Assembly: GCF_009372255.1 (NCBI RefSeq)
Contig: NZ_LXGN01000001.1
Coordinates: forward strand, 124,001-188,000
Direction: 5' to 3'
DNA length: 64,000 nt
From: Acinetobacter guerrae
Lineage (GTDB): Bacteria > Pseudomonadota > Gammaproteobacteria > Pseudomonadales > Moraxellaceae
Part shown: in pieces, positions 26,271 through 35,370 of the stretch
Numbering within the stretch: position 1 is the first letter of the stretch
Layout: each line of letters begins with the position of its first letter
The notes under the pieces: generated by a model
Database searches by the model: none
What the model was told of the DNA's origin: nothing
What the model saw: the letters and a program-made list of their open reading frames with translations, nothing else
Position numbers and translations under genes: made by a program

Positions 26271-26694
26271 ACAAAATGTAAGTGACTCAATGCGTGTTGA
26301 TAAATGGCTTTGGGCAGCTCGTTTTTTTAAAACACGTTCCATTGCTAAAGCCGCTATTGAAGGTGGCAAAGTTCACCATGATAATGAGCGGGTCAAGGTT
26401 TCTAAAGAAATCCGTGTAGGTATGGAGCTTACCATTATGCAGGGATTTGAAAAGAAAACCGTGGTGATTAAAGCTCTGTCATCAACACGTGGTCCCGCAC
26501 CTGTGGCGCAATTATTGTATGAAGAAACCGAAGTCAGTTTAGCGCGAAGGGAGTTGATTGCATCACAAAGAAAATTGCATAATCTAGCCCGACCTGATCA
26601 TCGTCCATCTAAAAAAGATCGTCGACAAATCAGCAAGTTTAAACAAGAAAATGATCAGCAGTTTGACCAATCGTGGTCTTATCATGATGATTGA
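26254..26694 (+). CDS. hslR: HslR, ribosome-associated heat-shock protein Hsp15
   Basis: 146 residues from the ATG at 26254, chosen because AAGGA (26244-26248) is well spaced; an ATG two codons earlier sits on that site. S4 RNA-binding domain: SMRVDKWLWAARFFKTRSIA then AAIEGGKVHHDNERVKVSKEIRVG (given in parts). The C-terminal tail is very basic (RPDHRPSKKDRRQISKFK). Hsp15 rescues 50S subunits carrying stalled nascent chains. It overlaps the end of yrfG, as expected for an operon. Confidence 0.93.
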   Translation: MSKQLEQNVSDSMRVDKWLWAARFFKTRSIAKAAIEGGKVHHDNERVKVSKEIRVGMELTIMQGFEKKTVVIKALSSTRGPAPVAQLLYEETEVSLARRELIASQRKLHNLARPDHRPSKKDRRQISKFKQENDQQFDQSWSYHDD

Positions 26695-26741
26695 TTGAGG
26701 TACTTTTTATACACGTCATATTGTGTCGTACTGACATGATC

Positions 26742-26782
26742 TTGACATGGAATATTAAAAATAAATCTGTCACTATACACAG
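26742..26782 (+). promoter_or_regulatory. recA upstream region: TTGACA box and a CTG-N10-CAG motif
   Basis: TTGACA at 26742-26747 is a consensus -35 element; the matching -10 is not clear. CTGTCACTATACACAG at 26767-26782 fits the CTG-N10-CAG form of an E. coli-type LexA box. Acinetobacter is generally reported to lack LexA, so the motif may be chance or bound by another repressor. About 70 bases of leader follow before recA. Confidence 0.4.
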
Positions 26783-26853
26783 GTGGAACGAGGTTAAAAT
26801 TCGATACATCCACTTTGAATGATAGTGATATTACACAGTTTTGAGGTTGTGAG

Positions 26854-27903
26854 ATGGATGATAATAAAAGCAAGGCATTAAACGCGGCCTTGAGCCAAAT
26901 TGAAAAACAATTTGGTAAAAATACAGTGATGCGTTTAGGCGATAACACTGTGCAAGCTGTTGAAGCTGTATCTACAGGCTCTCTAACACTCGATATTGCA
27001 CTCGGTATTGGTGGCTTACCAAAAGGCCGTATTGTTGAGATTTATGGCCCAGAATCATCGGGTAAAACCACCATGACCTTACAAGCCATTGCCCAATGTC
27101 AAAAAGCGGGCGGTACTTGCGCTTTTATCGATGCTGAGCATGCACTCGATCCACAATATGCCCGTAAACTTGGCGTAGACATCGACAATCTATTAGTTTC
27201 ACAACCTGACAATGGTGAGCAGGCACTTGAAATTGCAGATATGTTGGTTCGTTCAGGCGCAATTGATCTTATTGTTGTCGACTCTGTGGCTGCACTAACT
27301 CCACGTGCTGAGATTGAAGGTGAAATGGGCGACTCACACATGGGCTTACAAGCTCGTTTAATGAGTCAGGCATTACGTAAAATTACAGGTAATGCCAAAC
27401 GTTCAAATTGCATGGTGATCTTCATTAACCAGATTCGTATGAAAATTGGTGTGATGTTTGGTAGCCCAGAAACCACCACAGGTGGTAACGCGCTCAAATT
27501 CTATGCTTCTGTACGTTTAGATATTCGTCGTGTTGGTCAGGTTAAAGAAGGCGATGAGATTGTTGGTTCTGAAACCAAAGTTAAAGTCGTAAAAAATAAA
27601 ATGGCACCTCCATTTAAAGAAGCACTTTTCCAAATTATGTACGGTAAAGGCACTAACCAACTTGGTGAAGTGGTTGATTTAGCTGTACAACAAGAAATCG
27701 TGCAAAAAGCAGGTGCTTGGTATTCTTATCAGGGCAATAAGATTGGTCAGGGTAAAAATAACGTAATTCGTTATTTTGAGGAAAACCCTCAAATTGCTCA
27801 GGAAATTGAAAAACAAATTCGTGAAAAGTTACTGACCAGCACCCCAGTTGCTCAAAGCACCGAAGACGATGAAGAAGAACAACCTGACTTTTTAGAAAGC
27901 TAA
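26854..27903 (+). CDS. recA: RecA recombinase
   Basis: ATP-dependent strand-exchange protein for homologous recombination and DNA-damage signalling. 349 residues (E. coli 353). Walker A is GPESSGKTT, Walker [11 protein letters not shown], loop L1 [21 protein letters not shown] (quoted as [10 protein letters not shown]), and loop L2 [20 protein letters not shown] (quoted as [12 protein letters not shown]). The acidic C-terminus [10 protein letters not shown] is typical. recX follows after a terminator-like hairpin, so recX expression would depend on read-through as in E. coli. Confidence 0.99.
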   Translation: MDDNKSKALNAALSQIEKQFGKNTVMRLGDNTVQAVEAVSTGSLTLDIALGIGGLPKGRIVEIYGPESSGKTTMTLQAIAQCQKAGGTCAFIDAEHALDPQYARKLGVDIDNLLVSQPDNGEQALEIADMLVRSGAIDLIVVDSVAALTPRAEIEGEMGDSHMGLQARLMSQALRKITGNAKRSNCMVIFINQIRMKIGVMFGSPETTTGGNALKFYASVRLDIRRVGQVKEGDEIVGSETKVKVVKNKMAPPFKEALFQIMYGKGTNQLGEVVDLAVQQEIVQKAGAWYSYQGNKIGQGKNNVIRYFEENPQIAQEIEKQIREKLLTSTPVAQSTEDDEEEQPDFLES

Positions 27904-27916
27904 TCGAGCTACAATT

Positions 27917-27938
27917 AAACGCCCTTCGGGGCGTTTTT
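27917..27938 (+). terminator. Terminator between recA and recX
   Basis: CGCCC, loop TTCG, GGGCG flanked by AAA and TTTTT. The stable UUCG tetraloop suggests strong but perhaps incomplete termination, which would keep RecX well below RecA. Confidence 0.87.
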
Positions 27939-27957
27939 CATTTGGAACAACTTTTAT

Positions 27958-28443
27958 ATGTATTCAAATTCAGATGATCAACCCAATAAAGCAAAACTCA
28001 CAGGCGCTCGTCTGCGTTCTTATGCTTTTGCACTGCTAACACGTAAAGAATATGCAAAGGCAGAATTGATTGAAAAACTGAGCCTTTATGCTCAGGATCA
28101 CAATGAAGTCTTGGCATTGGTTGAGGAGCTATCAGAACGTCAATACCAGAGCGATCAACGTGTTGCTGAAATGATCTTGTCTAGCCAAATTCGTAAAGGC
28201 AAAGGCCCAAACCGAATTAAACAAGCACTTAAACATAAACAAGTAGATAGTCATTTAATTCTAGAAGATATTCAGGAAGTTGACTGGTTTGAGCAGGCAT
28301 ATCAATTAAAAGTTAAAAAATTTGGAAACGATGTAGAAAAAGATCCAAAACAAAAAGCCAAACAGATTCGTTTTTTGCAATATCGCGGGTTTGATATGAA
28401 TGTAATTATGAAAGCAATTAGTCGAACGACTGAAGAAGAATAA
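27958..28443 (+). CDS. recX: RecX, RecA inhibitor
   Basis: 161 residues (E. coli 166). It shows the RecX repeat pattern: RLRSYAFALLTRKEYAKAELIEKL, then YQSDQRVAEMILSSQIRKGKGPNRIKQALKHK (quoted in parts YQSDQRVAEMILSSQ and KGKGPNRIKQALK), and a C-terminal three-helix unit ending in KQIRFLQYRGFDMNVIMKAI. RecX blocks RecA filament growth. It lies 54 bases after recA beyond a terminator. Its stop codon abuts the 3' end of the convergent 4.5S RNA gene. Confidence 0.95.
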   Translation: MYSNSDDQPNKAKLTGARLRSYAFALLTRKEYAKAELIEKLSLYAQDHNEVLALVEELSERQYQSDQRVAEMILSSQIRKGKGPNRIKQALKHKQVDSHLILEDIQEVDWFEQAYQLKVKKFGNDVEKDPKQKAKQIRFLQYRGFDMNVIMKAISRTTEEE

Positions 28444-28444
28444 A

Positions 28445-28561
<117 letters not shown>

Positions 28562-28936
28562 GCAAGAACAGAGTATAGAGATTTTTAAATGTGTTGCAAG
28601 TGCTATCTCCTCTTTTCCTTCAGTTTTCATTTCAATTGACTAAATCATCAACAAATTTAAAGATTTGATTGTCTTTTTTCTTTTCCTATTTTTAAAAAGA
28701 CCCGCTTATTATTAAAGATCATGAAACACTACGAGCTAATTTTAGCTGTAAAAATTGCTGTGATTCCTCCAGACTTTCTTTTGTCCGTTTTTATCTAAAA
28801 GGATAAATGCTAAATTATTGTAATTACTTATTGCAATTCTATGGCGGGGTGTTTTTAATGGCATTTGCTTTCAATTTGTTTTTTATTAGTGAATGAGTAA
28901 AAAACAACTGCTTGACGTTATATTTAAAATTATGGA
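28562..28936. other. Intergenic region between ffs and cpoB
   Basis: About 375 AT-rich bases without a supported gene. The right-hand end holds a TTGACG box (about 28912) before cpoB, and the left-hand part must hold the leftward ffs promoter. I see no repeat or conserved RNA beyond that. Confidence 0.6.
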
Positions 28937-28945
28937 TTGTGGCTT

Positions 28946-29833
28946 ATGCTAAAAAAGCATTCTTTATTCGCGATTACCCTGCTCTGCGGCTCTTCTATTT
29001 ATGCCAATATTCCAATTGAATCACGTGGCTTAAGCCAATCCGACTCTGGATCAATGTCAGTTGCAAATGATCAACCTGTTGCGACCAATCTTAACTGGCA
29101 GTTAATGCAGAAAAATCAGCAACTCGAAAATGATATACGTGTATTACGCGGCCAATTAGAGGAACAAACTCACGCGATTGATCAACTGAAAAAAGACTTA
29201 GCAAATCGATACACTGATCTGGATCAACGTCTAGAGTTATTGAATCAGAAAGTTGATCCAGATAGTGTTGCAACAGATGAAAATGCTGCTACCGATCCGA
29301 ATAGTGCAACTCCTAACATCAGTAACAATGCACAAGCTCCTGTAAATGCCGATCCTCAGCAGACAACAGCTACGCCTGCTGTAGCTCAAACCAATCAACA
29401 AGCAAACGCAAGTACAACTAACAACACCAATACTGCTCAAGCACCGACACAAAATAAGGATTCAGCAGAACTCGATAAAGCTGCTTATACCGTTGCTCTT
29501 GATGCTTATAAACAAGGAGGTGCAAAAAAAGCGATTGCACCAATGGAAAACTTTATTAAAAATCACCCAAACAGCATTTACACGCCAAATGCTTACTTTT
29601 GGCTAGCTGAGTTTCATTTAGCATCAGATCCTGTAAATTATGCTCAAGCAAAAAAGAATTATCAAACCGTAGCAGATAAGTATCCAACCTCTAGCAAAGC
29701 ACCACGTTCTTTATATCAACTATATAGCATCGCAAAAGATGTAGATCATAAGACTGCTGTAGCCACACAATATAAAAACAAGCTTCTTGCTAGCTATCCA
29801 CAATCTGAAGAAGCGGGTTTTGTTAAAAAGTAA
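28946..29833 (+). CDS. cpoB: CpoB/YbgF-like periplasmic coiled-coil and TPR protein
   Basis: 295 residues from the ATG at 28946. A signal peptide (KHSLFAITLLCGSSIYA) is followed by a coiled coil (QKNQQLENDIRVLRGQLEEQ), a Gln/Asn/Thr-rich linker, and C-terminal TPR units (YKQGGAKKAIAPMENFIKNHP; PNAYFWLAEFH; YAQAKKNYQTVADKYP). This is the CpoB layout, which coordinates peptidoglycan synthesis with Tol-Pal constriction. In most proteobacteria it sits after pal, whereas here no tol genes are adjacent. Confidence 0.88.
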   Translation: MLKKHSLFAITLLCGSSIYANIPIESRGLSQSDSGSMSVANDQPVATNLNWQLMQKNQQLENDIRVLRGQLEEQTHAIDQLKKDLANRYTDLDQRLELLNQKVDPDSVATDENAATDPNSATPNISNNAQAPVNADPQQTTATPAVAQTNQQANASTTNNTNTAQAPTQNKDSAELDKAAYTVALDAYKQGGAKKAIAPMENFIKNHPNSIYTPNAYFWLAEFHLASDPVNYAQAKKNYQTVADKYPTSSKAPRSLYQLYSIAKDVDHKTAVATQYKNKLLASYPQSEEAGFVKK

Positions 29834-29841
29834 CACCCCGC

Positions 29842-29884
29842 AGAAAAGAAAAAGACACATATTAAATGTGTCTTTTTCTTTTCT
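29842..29884. terminator. Long bidirectional terminator between cpoB and lpxA
   Basis: An uninterrupted 19-bp stem (29842-29860 with 29866-29884) around a 5-base ATTAA loop, with A-rich and T-rich arms, serves both convergent transcripts. Confidence 0.92.
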
Positions 29885-29897
29885 AGAATATACAAAA

Positions 29898-30686
29898 TTA
29901 ACGAATAATTCCGCGCTTTGATGATTCAACTGAATCAATCAGCAACTGAACTTCAGAAATTTCTGGCAAAATCTCAGCACGAATTTTTTCAAGTGCTTGT
30001 TCAGTCGTTAAACCTGATTTATAAATAATTTTAAAAGAATCTCGCAATCCATTGATCACATTTTTTGACCAACCCTTCCGACGCATACCTTCAACATTCA
30101 TTCCAAATGCATGTGCTGGATTGCCTGAAACCATTACATAAGCAGGCACATCTTTTAAAATTAAAGACGCTCCACCCACCATGCTATAAGAATCAATTTT
30201 GCAAAACTGGTGAATACCTGAGTTTCCACCTACAACCACATAATCACCAATATGAACATGACCAGCAACGCCCACATTATTAGCAAAAATATTGTTGTCA
30301 CCAATCACACAGTCATGTGCAATATGGGTATTGACCATCAACAAATTGTTATGGCCAACTTTTGTCAGACTATTGTCCTGAACAGTACCTCGATGCAAGC
30401 TACAATGCTCTCGAATACGGTTATTGTTTCCAATTTCTAGCCAAGTTTCTTCACCATTATATTTTAAATCTTGGCAAATCTCACCAACACTAGCGAACTG
30501 AAAAATTTCATTATGTTCACCAATACGAGTAAACCCCCCAACCACCACATGTGAATGAAGCTTTGTACCTGTAGCAATGCTTACATTAGGTCCAATTACA
30601 CAAAAGGGGCCAATTTGGACATCTGGGGCAATTACTGCAGATGAGTCAATAATAGCGGTAGAATGAATTAGGTCTTTATTACTCAT
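29898..30686 (-). CDS. lpxA: LpxA, UDP-N-acetylglucosamine acyltransferase
   Basis: First enzyme of lipid A synthesis; transfers a hydroxyacyl chain from ACP to UDP-GlcNAc. 262 residues (E. coli 262). Left-handed beta-helix hexapeptides run through the first two thirds (IDSSAVIAPDVQIGPFCVIG, VGHNNLLMVNTHIAHDCVIG), with the catalytic His in MVNTHIAHDC. The C-terminal helices begin MNVEGMRRKGWSKNVI. Its start overlaps the fabZ stop by four bases (ATGA). It closes the envelope gene block, and a terminator follows. Confidence 0.97.
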   Translation of the reverse strand: MSNKDLIHSTAIIDSSAVIAPDVQIGPFCVIGPNVSIATGTKLHSHVVVGGFTRIGEHNEIFQFASVGEICQDLKYNGEETWLEIGNNNRIREHCSLHRGTVQDNSLTKVGHNNLLMVNTHIAHDCVIGDNNIFANNVGVAGHVHIGDYVVVGGNSGIHQFCKIDSYSMVGGASLILKDVPAYVMVSGNPAHAFGMNVEGMRRKGWSKNVINGLRDSFKIIYKSGLTTEQALEKIRAEILPEISEVQLLIDSVESSKRGIIR

Positions 30687-31171
30687 GCCTGCTCTGTTAT
30701 CTGGTGCGAAATCATAATTTCAGCGGTCGTTGCCACAATGCCATCCACTGTGGCTGTACAATTATATTTGTAAATGCCACGTTTTTGCATGACTAACTCA
30801 GATTTTAAGACAAGCTGATCACCTGCAACAACTTGTTTTTTAAAACGCACTCTCTCTGCACCCGCAAAAAGGAACAAAGAACCTGCTTTTGGCTTCTCAT
30901 TATTCATGATAAAACCAAGAACACCTGAAACTTGAGCTAATGCTTCTACAATTAACACACCAGGCATAATTGGATATTCAGGAAAATGTCCTTGTAAAAA
31001 TTCTTCGTTGATTGAAACATTTTTATAACCAACGATTGAATTTTCAGTTACTTCAACCACACGGTCAACCAGTAAAAATGGATAACGATGTGGCAGGTAT
31101 TCACGAATAGTTTGAATGTGCATAGGCAATTCAGGGATCGTAAACGCGGGAGTTTTTGACTCAGTCATCAT
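30683..31171 (-). CDS. fabZ: FabZ, 3-hydroxyacyl-ACP dehydratase
   Basis: Hot-dog-fold dehydratase of fatty-acid elongation. Two adjacent ATGs (31171, 31168) follow the lpxD stop by four bases, giving about 162 residues; a longer in-frame start would lie inside lpxD. Motifs are YLPHRYPFLLVDRVVE with the catalytic His, GHFPEYPIMPGVLIVEALAQ with the catalytic Glu, and FKKQVVAGDQLVL. It competes with LpxA for the same hydroxyacyl-ACP pool, which fits their overlap in one operon. Confidence 0.96.
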   Translation of the reverse strand: MMTESKTPAFTIPELPMHIQTIREYLPHRYPFLLVDRVVEVTENSIVGYKNVSINEEFLQGHFPEYPIMPGVLIVEALAQVSGVLGFIMNNEKPKAGSLFLFAGAERVRFKKQVVAGDQLVLKSELVMQKRGIYKYNCTATVDGIVATTAEIMISHQITEQA

Positions 31172-31175
31172 ATTT

Positions 31176-32246
31176 CTATTTACGCAATTTAAAGGTTGAT
31201 TCAAGAGACTCTATTTGAGTCTGCATATGATCGAGTCGTTTGAGTATTTGGGTCAATGGCACATCTGCTAATTGTCGAAAGCGAACAATCGTACGTTTCC
31301 ACTGACTATTTTCAAAAAGTCCTGTTCCAGAAGAATATGTTCCAGCTTCAAAAATACTTTTTGTGACCATTGACATTCCTGTAAGTGTCACATTATCAGG
31401 GATGCTAAGGTGTCCTGCAATACCACAAGCCCCACCGATGATACAGTTTTTGCCAATTGTAGTACTCCCCGCAATTCCTGTTTTTGCAGCAATTGCAGTA
31501 TTTGCACCAATATGAACGTTATGTGCGATTTGCACAAGGTTATCAATAATGACGCCATCTTCCAAAATTGTATCGTCCAAAGCACCACGATCAACACTAC
31601 AATTTGAACCAATTCGAACATCATTGCCAATTTGAACTGAGCCTAATTGCGCAATTCGATGCCATTTCCCCTGATAAGGTGCAAAACCAAAACCTTCTCC
31701 ACCTAAAACCGTATTGGCATGAATACGAACACGATCCTTAATTTTAGTTTCACCAGATAAAGTCACGTTTGAATCAATAAAACAATCTTTACCCACTTCG
31801 ACAAAATCACTTAGTGTAGAGTTCGCTAAGATAACTGTACGATCACCTATGATACAATTCTCACCGATCACCACATAATGACCAATGTATGCACTTTCAG
31901 AAATGATGGCCGATGGATGAATTTGTGCAGTACTTTCAATCCCCACTGTTTCAACTTTTTTTTCAAAAACATGTGTTAATTGGGCAAAAGCAAGATAAGG
32001 ATTATGAACAACGATCAAATTTTGATGCTGGGTCAATTGATCTTTTAATTCAACAGGAATGATCAAAGCACCCGCTTGCGAATTTTGTGCAGCTTCTAAA
32101 TATTTATCGCCATTCACAAATGAGATCTGATTTGGATTTGCACGTTCGAGACTTGCTAGTCCAGTAAGAAAAAAGTCGCTACGACCAAAAGACTCACCTT
32201 GAACAAGGTGAGCCAAATCTTCTAAACGATAACTGCGTGCTTTCAT
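31176..32246 (-). CDS. lpxD: LpxD, UDP-3-O-(3-hydroxyacyl)glucosamine N-acyltransferase
   Basis: Third step of lipid A synthesis. 356 residues (E. coli 341). An N-terminal uridine-binding domain ([26 protein letters not shown]) leads into the hexapeptide-repeat helix ([20 protein letters not shown]), and the catalytic His is in [19 protein letters not shown]-terminal coiled helix ([19 protein letters not shown]) is typical. It starts three bases after the skp stop codon. Confidence 0.96.
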   Translation of the reverse strand: MKARSYRLEDLAHLVQGESFGRSDFFLTGLASLERANPNQISFVNGDKYLEAAQNSQAGALIIPVELKDQLTQHQNLIVVHNPYLAFAQLTHVFEKKVETVGIESTAQIHPSAIISESAYIGHYVVIGENCIIGDRTVILANSTLSDFVEVGKDCFIDSNVTLSGETKIKDRVRIHANTVLGGEGFGFAPYQGKWHRIAQLGSVQIGNDVRIGSNCSVDRGALDDTILEDGVIIDNLVQIAHNVHIGANTAIAAKTGIAGSTTIGKNCIIGGACGIAGHLSIPDNVTLTGMSMVTKSIFEAGTYSSGTGLFENSQWKRTIVRFRQLADVPLTQILKRLDHMQTQIESLESTFKLRK

Positions 32247-32249
32247 TGA

Positions 32250-32750
32250 TTATTTAATTGCATTAACCTTTTGAATCATTTTATCAGTTAAATCATTCTT
32301 AGCGTCATAGGCAACCGCAGCATTTTTATTCAAAATGAAGTCAAAATTGTTTTCTTGGCGCAATTGTTCAGCAGCTTGTTTGACGCGAGTCTCAAAAGTG
32401 TTATTCATGGTTTGTAAAGTACCCTGAACACGAGACTGTAAACCTTGCTGGGTTGAGTTAAATTCACTCAATTTAGTCTGATATTGCTGATTAAGCTTTT
32501 GCACGTCAGCTTCTTTCATATTACGGCCTTCAGTTTCCGCTTTTTGGCGTAAACCATCCAACTCTTTGCCAAGCTGTTCAAGTTTGGTTGTTGTCGGTTT
32601 TACCGATTGATTTAAGCTTGCATTTTGTTGTTTAAGATAGGTACTGCTATCTACAACTTTTGCCAAATCCACAAAACCCACACCCGCAGCCTGCGTTAAG
32701 CCAGACACTGCTAAACCAAGACCCAATACAACTGTTGCTAATTTATTCAT
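32250..32750 (-). CDS. skp: Skp/OmpH periplasmic chaperone
   Basis: 166 residues from the ATG at 32750 (MNKLATVVLGLGLAVSGLTQAAG, signal peptide; GGGAAG lies upstream). The mature protein is mostly a long alpha-helical hairpin (TTKLEQLGKELDGLRQKAE; DVQKLNQQYQTKLSEFNS) rich in Gln and Lys, as in Skp, whose trimers hold unfolded outer-membrane proteins for BamA. It lies directly downstream of bamA, the usual order. Confidence 0.94.
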   Translation of the reverse strand: MNKLATVVLGLGLAVSGLTQAAGVGFVDLAKVVDSSTYLKQQNASLNQSVKPTTTKLEQLGKELDGLRQKAETEGRNMKEADVQKLNQQYQTKLSEFNSTQQGLQSRVQGTLQTMNNTFETRVKQAAEQLRQENNFDFILNKNAAVAYDAKNDLTDKMIQKVNAIK

Positions 32751-32808
32751 TTTCACTTCCCTATACACAGGAGTATTTTAACAATTAATCATCCGAATAA
32801 AGACCGTA

Positions 32809-35331
32809 CTAGAAAGTACGGCCAATTTCAAACTGAATTTCCTTGGTTTCATCGCCATCTTTATCATTTAATGGGAATGCATAACTTAATGATAGAGGAC
32901 CAATCATGGTAATCCACGTAAAGCCAACACCCACACTATAACGAAGATTGCTTAAATCCAGATTATAATTATCTTTACAGTATTGTTTTGCATCTATAGG
33001 TGTTTTAGAACCATCTAAATATAAGTTACCTGAGGCGGTCTTACATTGAGTATCAAAAACCTGCCCACCTTCTGCAAAGAGTACAGGACGAACCTGACGC
33101 GTCCAATCACCCTTAAATGGTAAAGGCAATGCAAGTTCAGCACCAAATTGTACTAAGGCATTACCACCTACTTCTTCAGGATCCCAATCACGTGTTTTAC
33201 TTTCGTTATAAGTCACACCTGGATATTTAGGCCCCAACGTGTTGACATCGTAGCCTCGTACCGAACCATAACCACCTGCGAAGAAGTTTTTATAGAATGG
33301 TAAATCGTTACCATAGCCCAATTTACCATAACCACGAAGTACAAAATCATGGCCTAATGGGAAATAAGCCTGCGTATCATACGTGGCTTTTTGGTAGTCG
33401 ACATCCCCACCAGGCAAACCAATTTCAACATTTAAACGATGATACATACCCGAAGTAGGGAAAATCGGACGATTCAAGGTATTGTATGACCAACCCAAAT
33501 TCAAGTTGTAGGTAAAGAATTCACCCTCGAATGCATTATCAAATGGAGTCATCTCAATTACAGTACCATTGGCATCTTTACATTCGTATGCGTTCGTATC
33601 TGAATTCAGCTCATACGTACCACTACAATATGACCCCTGACCAGTTGCCTTACCACCATTTTTAAGCAAGTAATCACGCACATAGGTCGAAACGTACGGG
33701 CCTGTGGTAACTTTGGTATTATCTACACCAATCGATGCACTTAAGTTTTGGTTTTCATCAATTGGATAACCAAAGCTCAAACTACCACCAATACTGTCTG
33801 TAACATAGTTACTTACGTTATAGTCATCATTCAGCTTGGTTTTACGATAATAGACGTTATAACCACGGCTTACGCCATCAATTGTGAAATATGGGTCAGT
33901 CACACTCAGGTTGTAGTAATCCTGTGTTTCCGAACGAGATAAATCAATTGCAACACGGTTACCTGTACCCAAGAAGTTAGTTTGGCTCAAACCTGCCTGG
34001 AATGTTACACCACCACTTTGAGAATATCCTACCGCTAATGTTGTTGTTCCTGAATGCTGTTCTTCAACATTCACGTTCAAATCCATCTGATCTGGAGAAT
34101 TCGGTACACGAACTGGTTTAACATCAACCGTTTTAAAGAAACCTGTACGCTCTAAACGCACCTTTGAAAGATCAATTTTCTCGTTACTTGCAAGAGCGCC
34201 TTCCATTTGACGCATTTCACGACGTAATACTTCATCAGATGTTTTGCTGTTTCCAGAGAAGTTGATTCGGCGTACTGTGACTTGCTGACCTGGGTTGATA
34301 TAGTAGTTCATATCAACCATACGAGTTTCATTATTAATTTGCGGAACCACGTTTACATCAGCAAAGTAATAGCCTGCATTTCCATATTTACGCAACAATA
34401 ACTGTTTTACCGCATTTACTTTTTCTTGCGAATAAGTGTCACCGTCTTTATAAATTTTTAATGCCTGTAACTCCTCAGGCTTATACAGCGCATCACCTAA
34501 GAACTTGGTTTCACCAAATTTAAATTGTTGCCCTTCATCTACAGAAACTTCAATAAAGATATGTTTTTTATCTTCACTGATATTTAACTGAGAGTTATTA
34601 ATATTGAAGTTGATGTAACCTTTATTGAGATACAACGCGCGTAATGCTTCAAGACTAGCCGCCATTTTTTCACGTGCATAGCGGTCATTACGTGTAACTA
34701 CTGAAGCCCATCCAGACTCTTTTACCGCAAACACCTGCTTAATATCATCATCATTAAATACTGTGTTACCAATGATATTAATATCAAAAACTTTTGCAGG
34801 CTTACCTTCATAAAATTCGATGGTTAAGTCAACACGGTTATTTGGACGTGCGGTTGTGGTTACCTTGATATCTGCATCGTAACGCCCTTGCTGAGTATAT
34901 TGTTGCTCAAGCTCTGTTTCTAAAGTCTGCAAAGAAGATTTTTTAAGAACTTCACCTTCAGCAACACCCATCTTCTTTAAGCCATCCTGTAAGGCTTCTT
35001 TCGGAATAAGTTTATTGCCTTTAAATTCAATTTTTGAAATAACAGGACGTTCTACAACCTTGAAAACCAAAACATCATTTTGCTTATATGTTTGAATATC
35101 ATCAAAAAGACCAGTCGCATAAAGCGTACGAATGGCATCAGCAATGGTTGGATCGTCTACACGATCGCCACTGTTTATCGGCAACATAGTATAAACATTT
35201 GCAGGAGTTAAGCGAACTAAACCTTCGACTTTAATATCTCGTGCAATGAAGTCATTCGCTGCATATGCTTGTTGTACTGCCGCCATAGCACTAACAAGTG
35301 CCAAAGGCATTAATAAATGTGTGTGCCGCAT
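32809..35331 (-). CDS. bamA: BamA, outer-membrane protein assembly factor
   Basis: 840 residues (E. coli 810). Signal peptide ending in QQAYA, five POTRA domains (about residues 25-425; for example FIARDIKVEGLVRLTPANVY and VTVRRINFSGNSKTSDEVLR), then a 16-strand barrel ending in the aromatic FEIGRTF. The loop-6 motif is GYGSVRGYD, with Tyr where E. coli has Phe. Two extracellular loops are enlarged and each contains a Cys pair (SYCSGTYELNSDTNAYECKD; TQCK...QYCKDN), which could form disulfides. It folds and inserts beta-barrel proteins. It is flanked by rseP and skp. Confidence 0.97.
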   Translation of the reverse strand: MRHTHLLMPLALVSAMAAVQQAYAANDFIARDIKVEGLVRLTPANVYTMLPINSGDRVDDPTIADAIRTLYATGLFDDIQTYKQNDVLVFKVVERPVISKIEFKGNKLIPKEALQDGLKKMGVAEGEVLKKSSLQTLETELEQQYTQQGRYDADIKVTTTARPNNRVDLTIEFYEGKPAKVFDINIIGNTVFNDDDIKQVFAVKESGWASVVTRNDRYAREKMAASLEALRALYLNKGYINFNINNSQLNISEDKKHIFIEVSVDEGQQFKFGETKFLGDALYKPEELQALKIYKDGDTYSQEKVNAVKQLLLRKYGNAGYYFADVNVVPQINNETRMVDMNYYINPGQQVTVRRINFSGNSKTSDEVLRREMRQMEGALASNEKIDLSKVRLERTGFFKTVDVKPVRVPNSPDQMDLNVNVEEQHSGTTTLAVGYSQSGGVTFQAGLSQTNFLGTGNRVAIDLSRSETQDYYNLSVTDPYFTIDGVSRGYNVYYRKTKLNDDYNVSNYVTDSIGGSLSFGYPIDENQNLSASIGVDNTKVTTGPYVSTYVRDYLLKNGGKATGQGSYCSGTYELNSDTNAYECKDANGTVIEMTPFDNAFEGEFFTYNLNLGWSYNTLNRPIFPTSGMYHRLNVEIGLPGGDVDYQKATYDTQAYFPLGHDFVLRGYGKLGYGNDLPFYKNFFAGGYGSVRGYDVNTLGPKYPGVTYNESKTRDWDPEEVGGNALVQFGAELALPLPFKGDWTRQVRPVLFAEGGQVFDTQCKTASGNLYLDGSKTPIDAKQYCKDNYNLDLSNLRYSVGVGFTWITMIGPLSLSYAFPLNDKDGDETKEIQFEIGRTF

Positions 35332-35370
35332 GCCAGATTTTTCCAGTAAGTTAATTTTTCCATCTAAACG

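Noticed and set aside
26767..26782. Functional LexA SOS box before recA
   Set aside because: The motif fits the consensus, but the genus is generally reported to lack LexA, so I do not call it a LexA operator.
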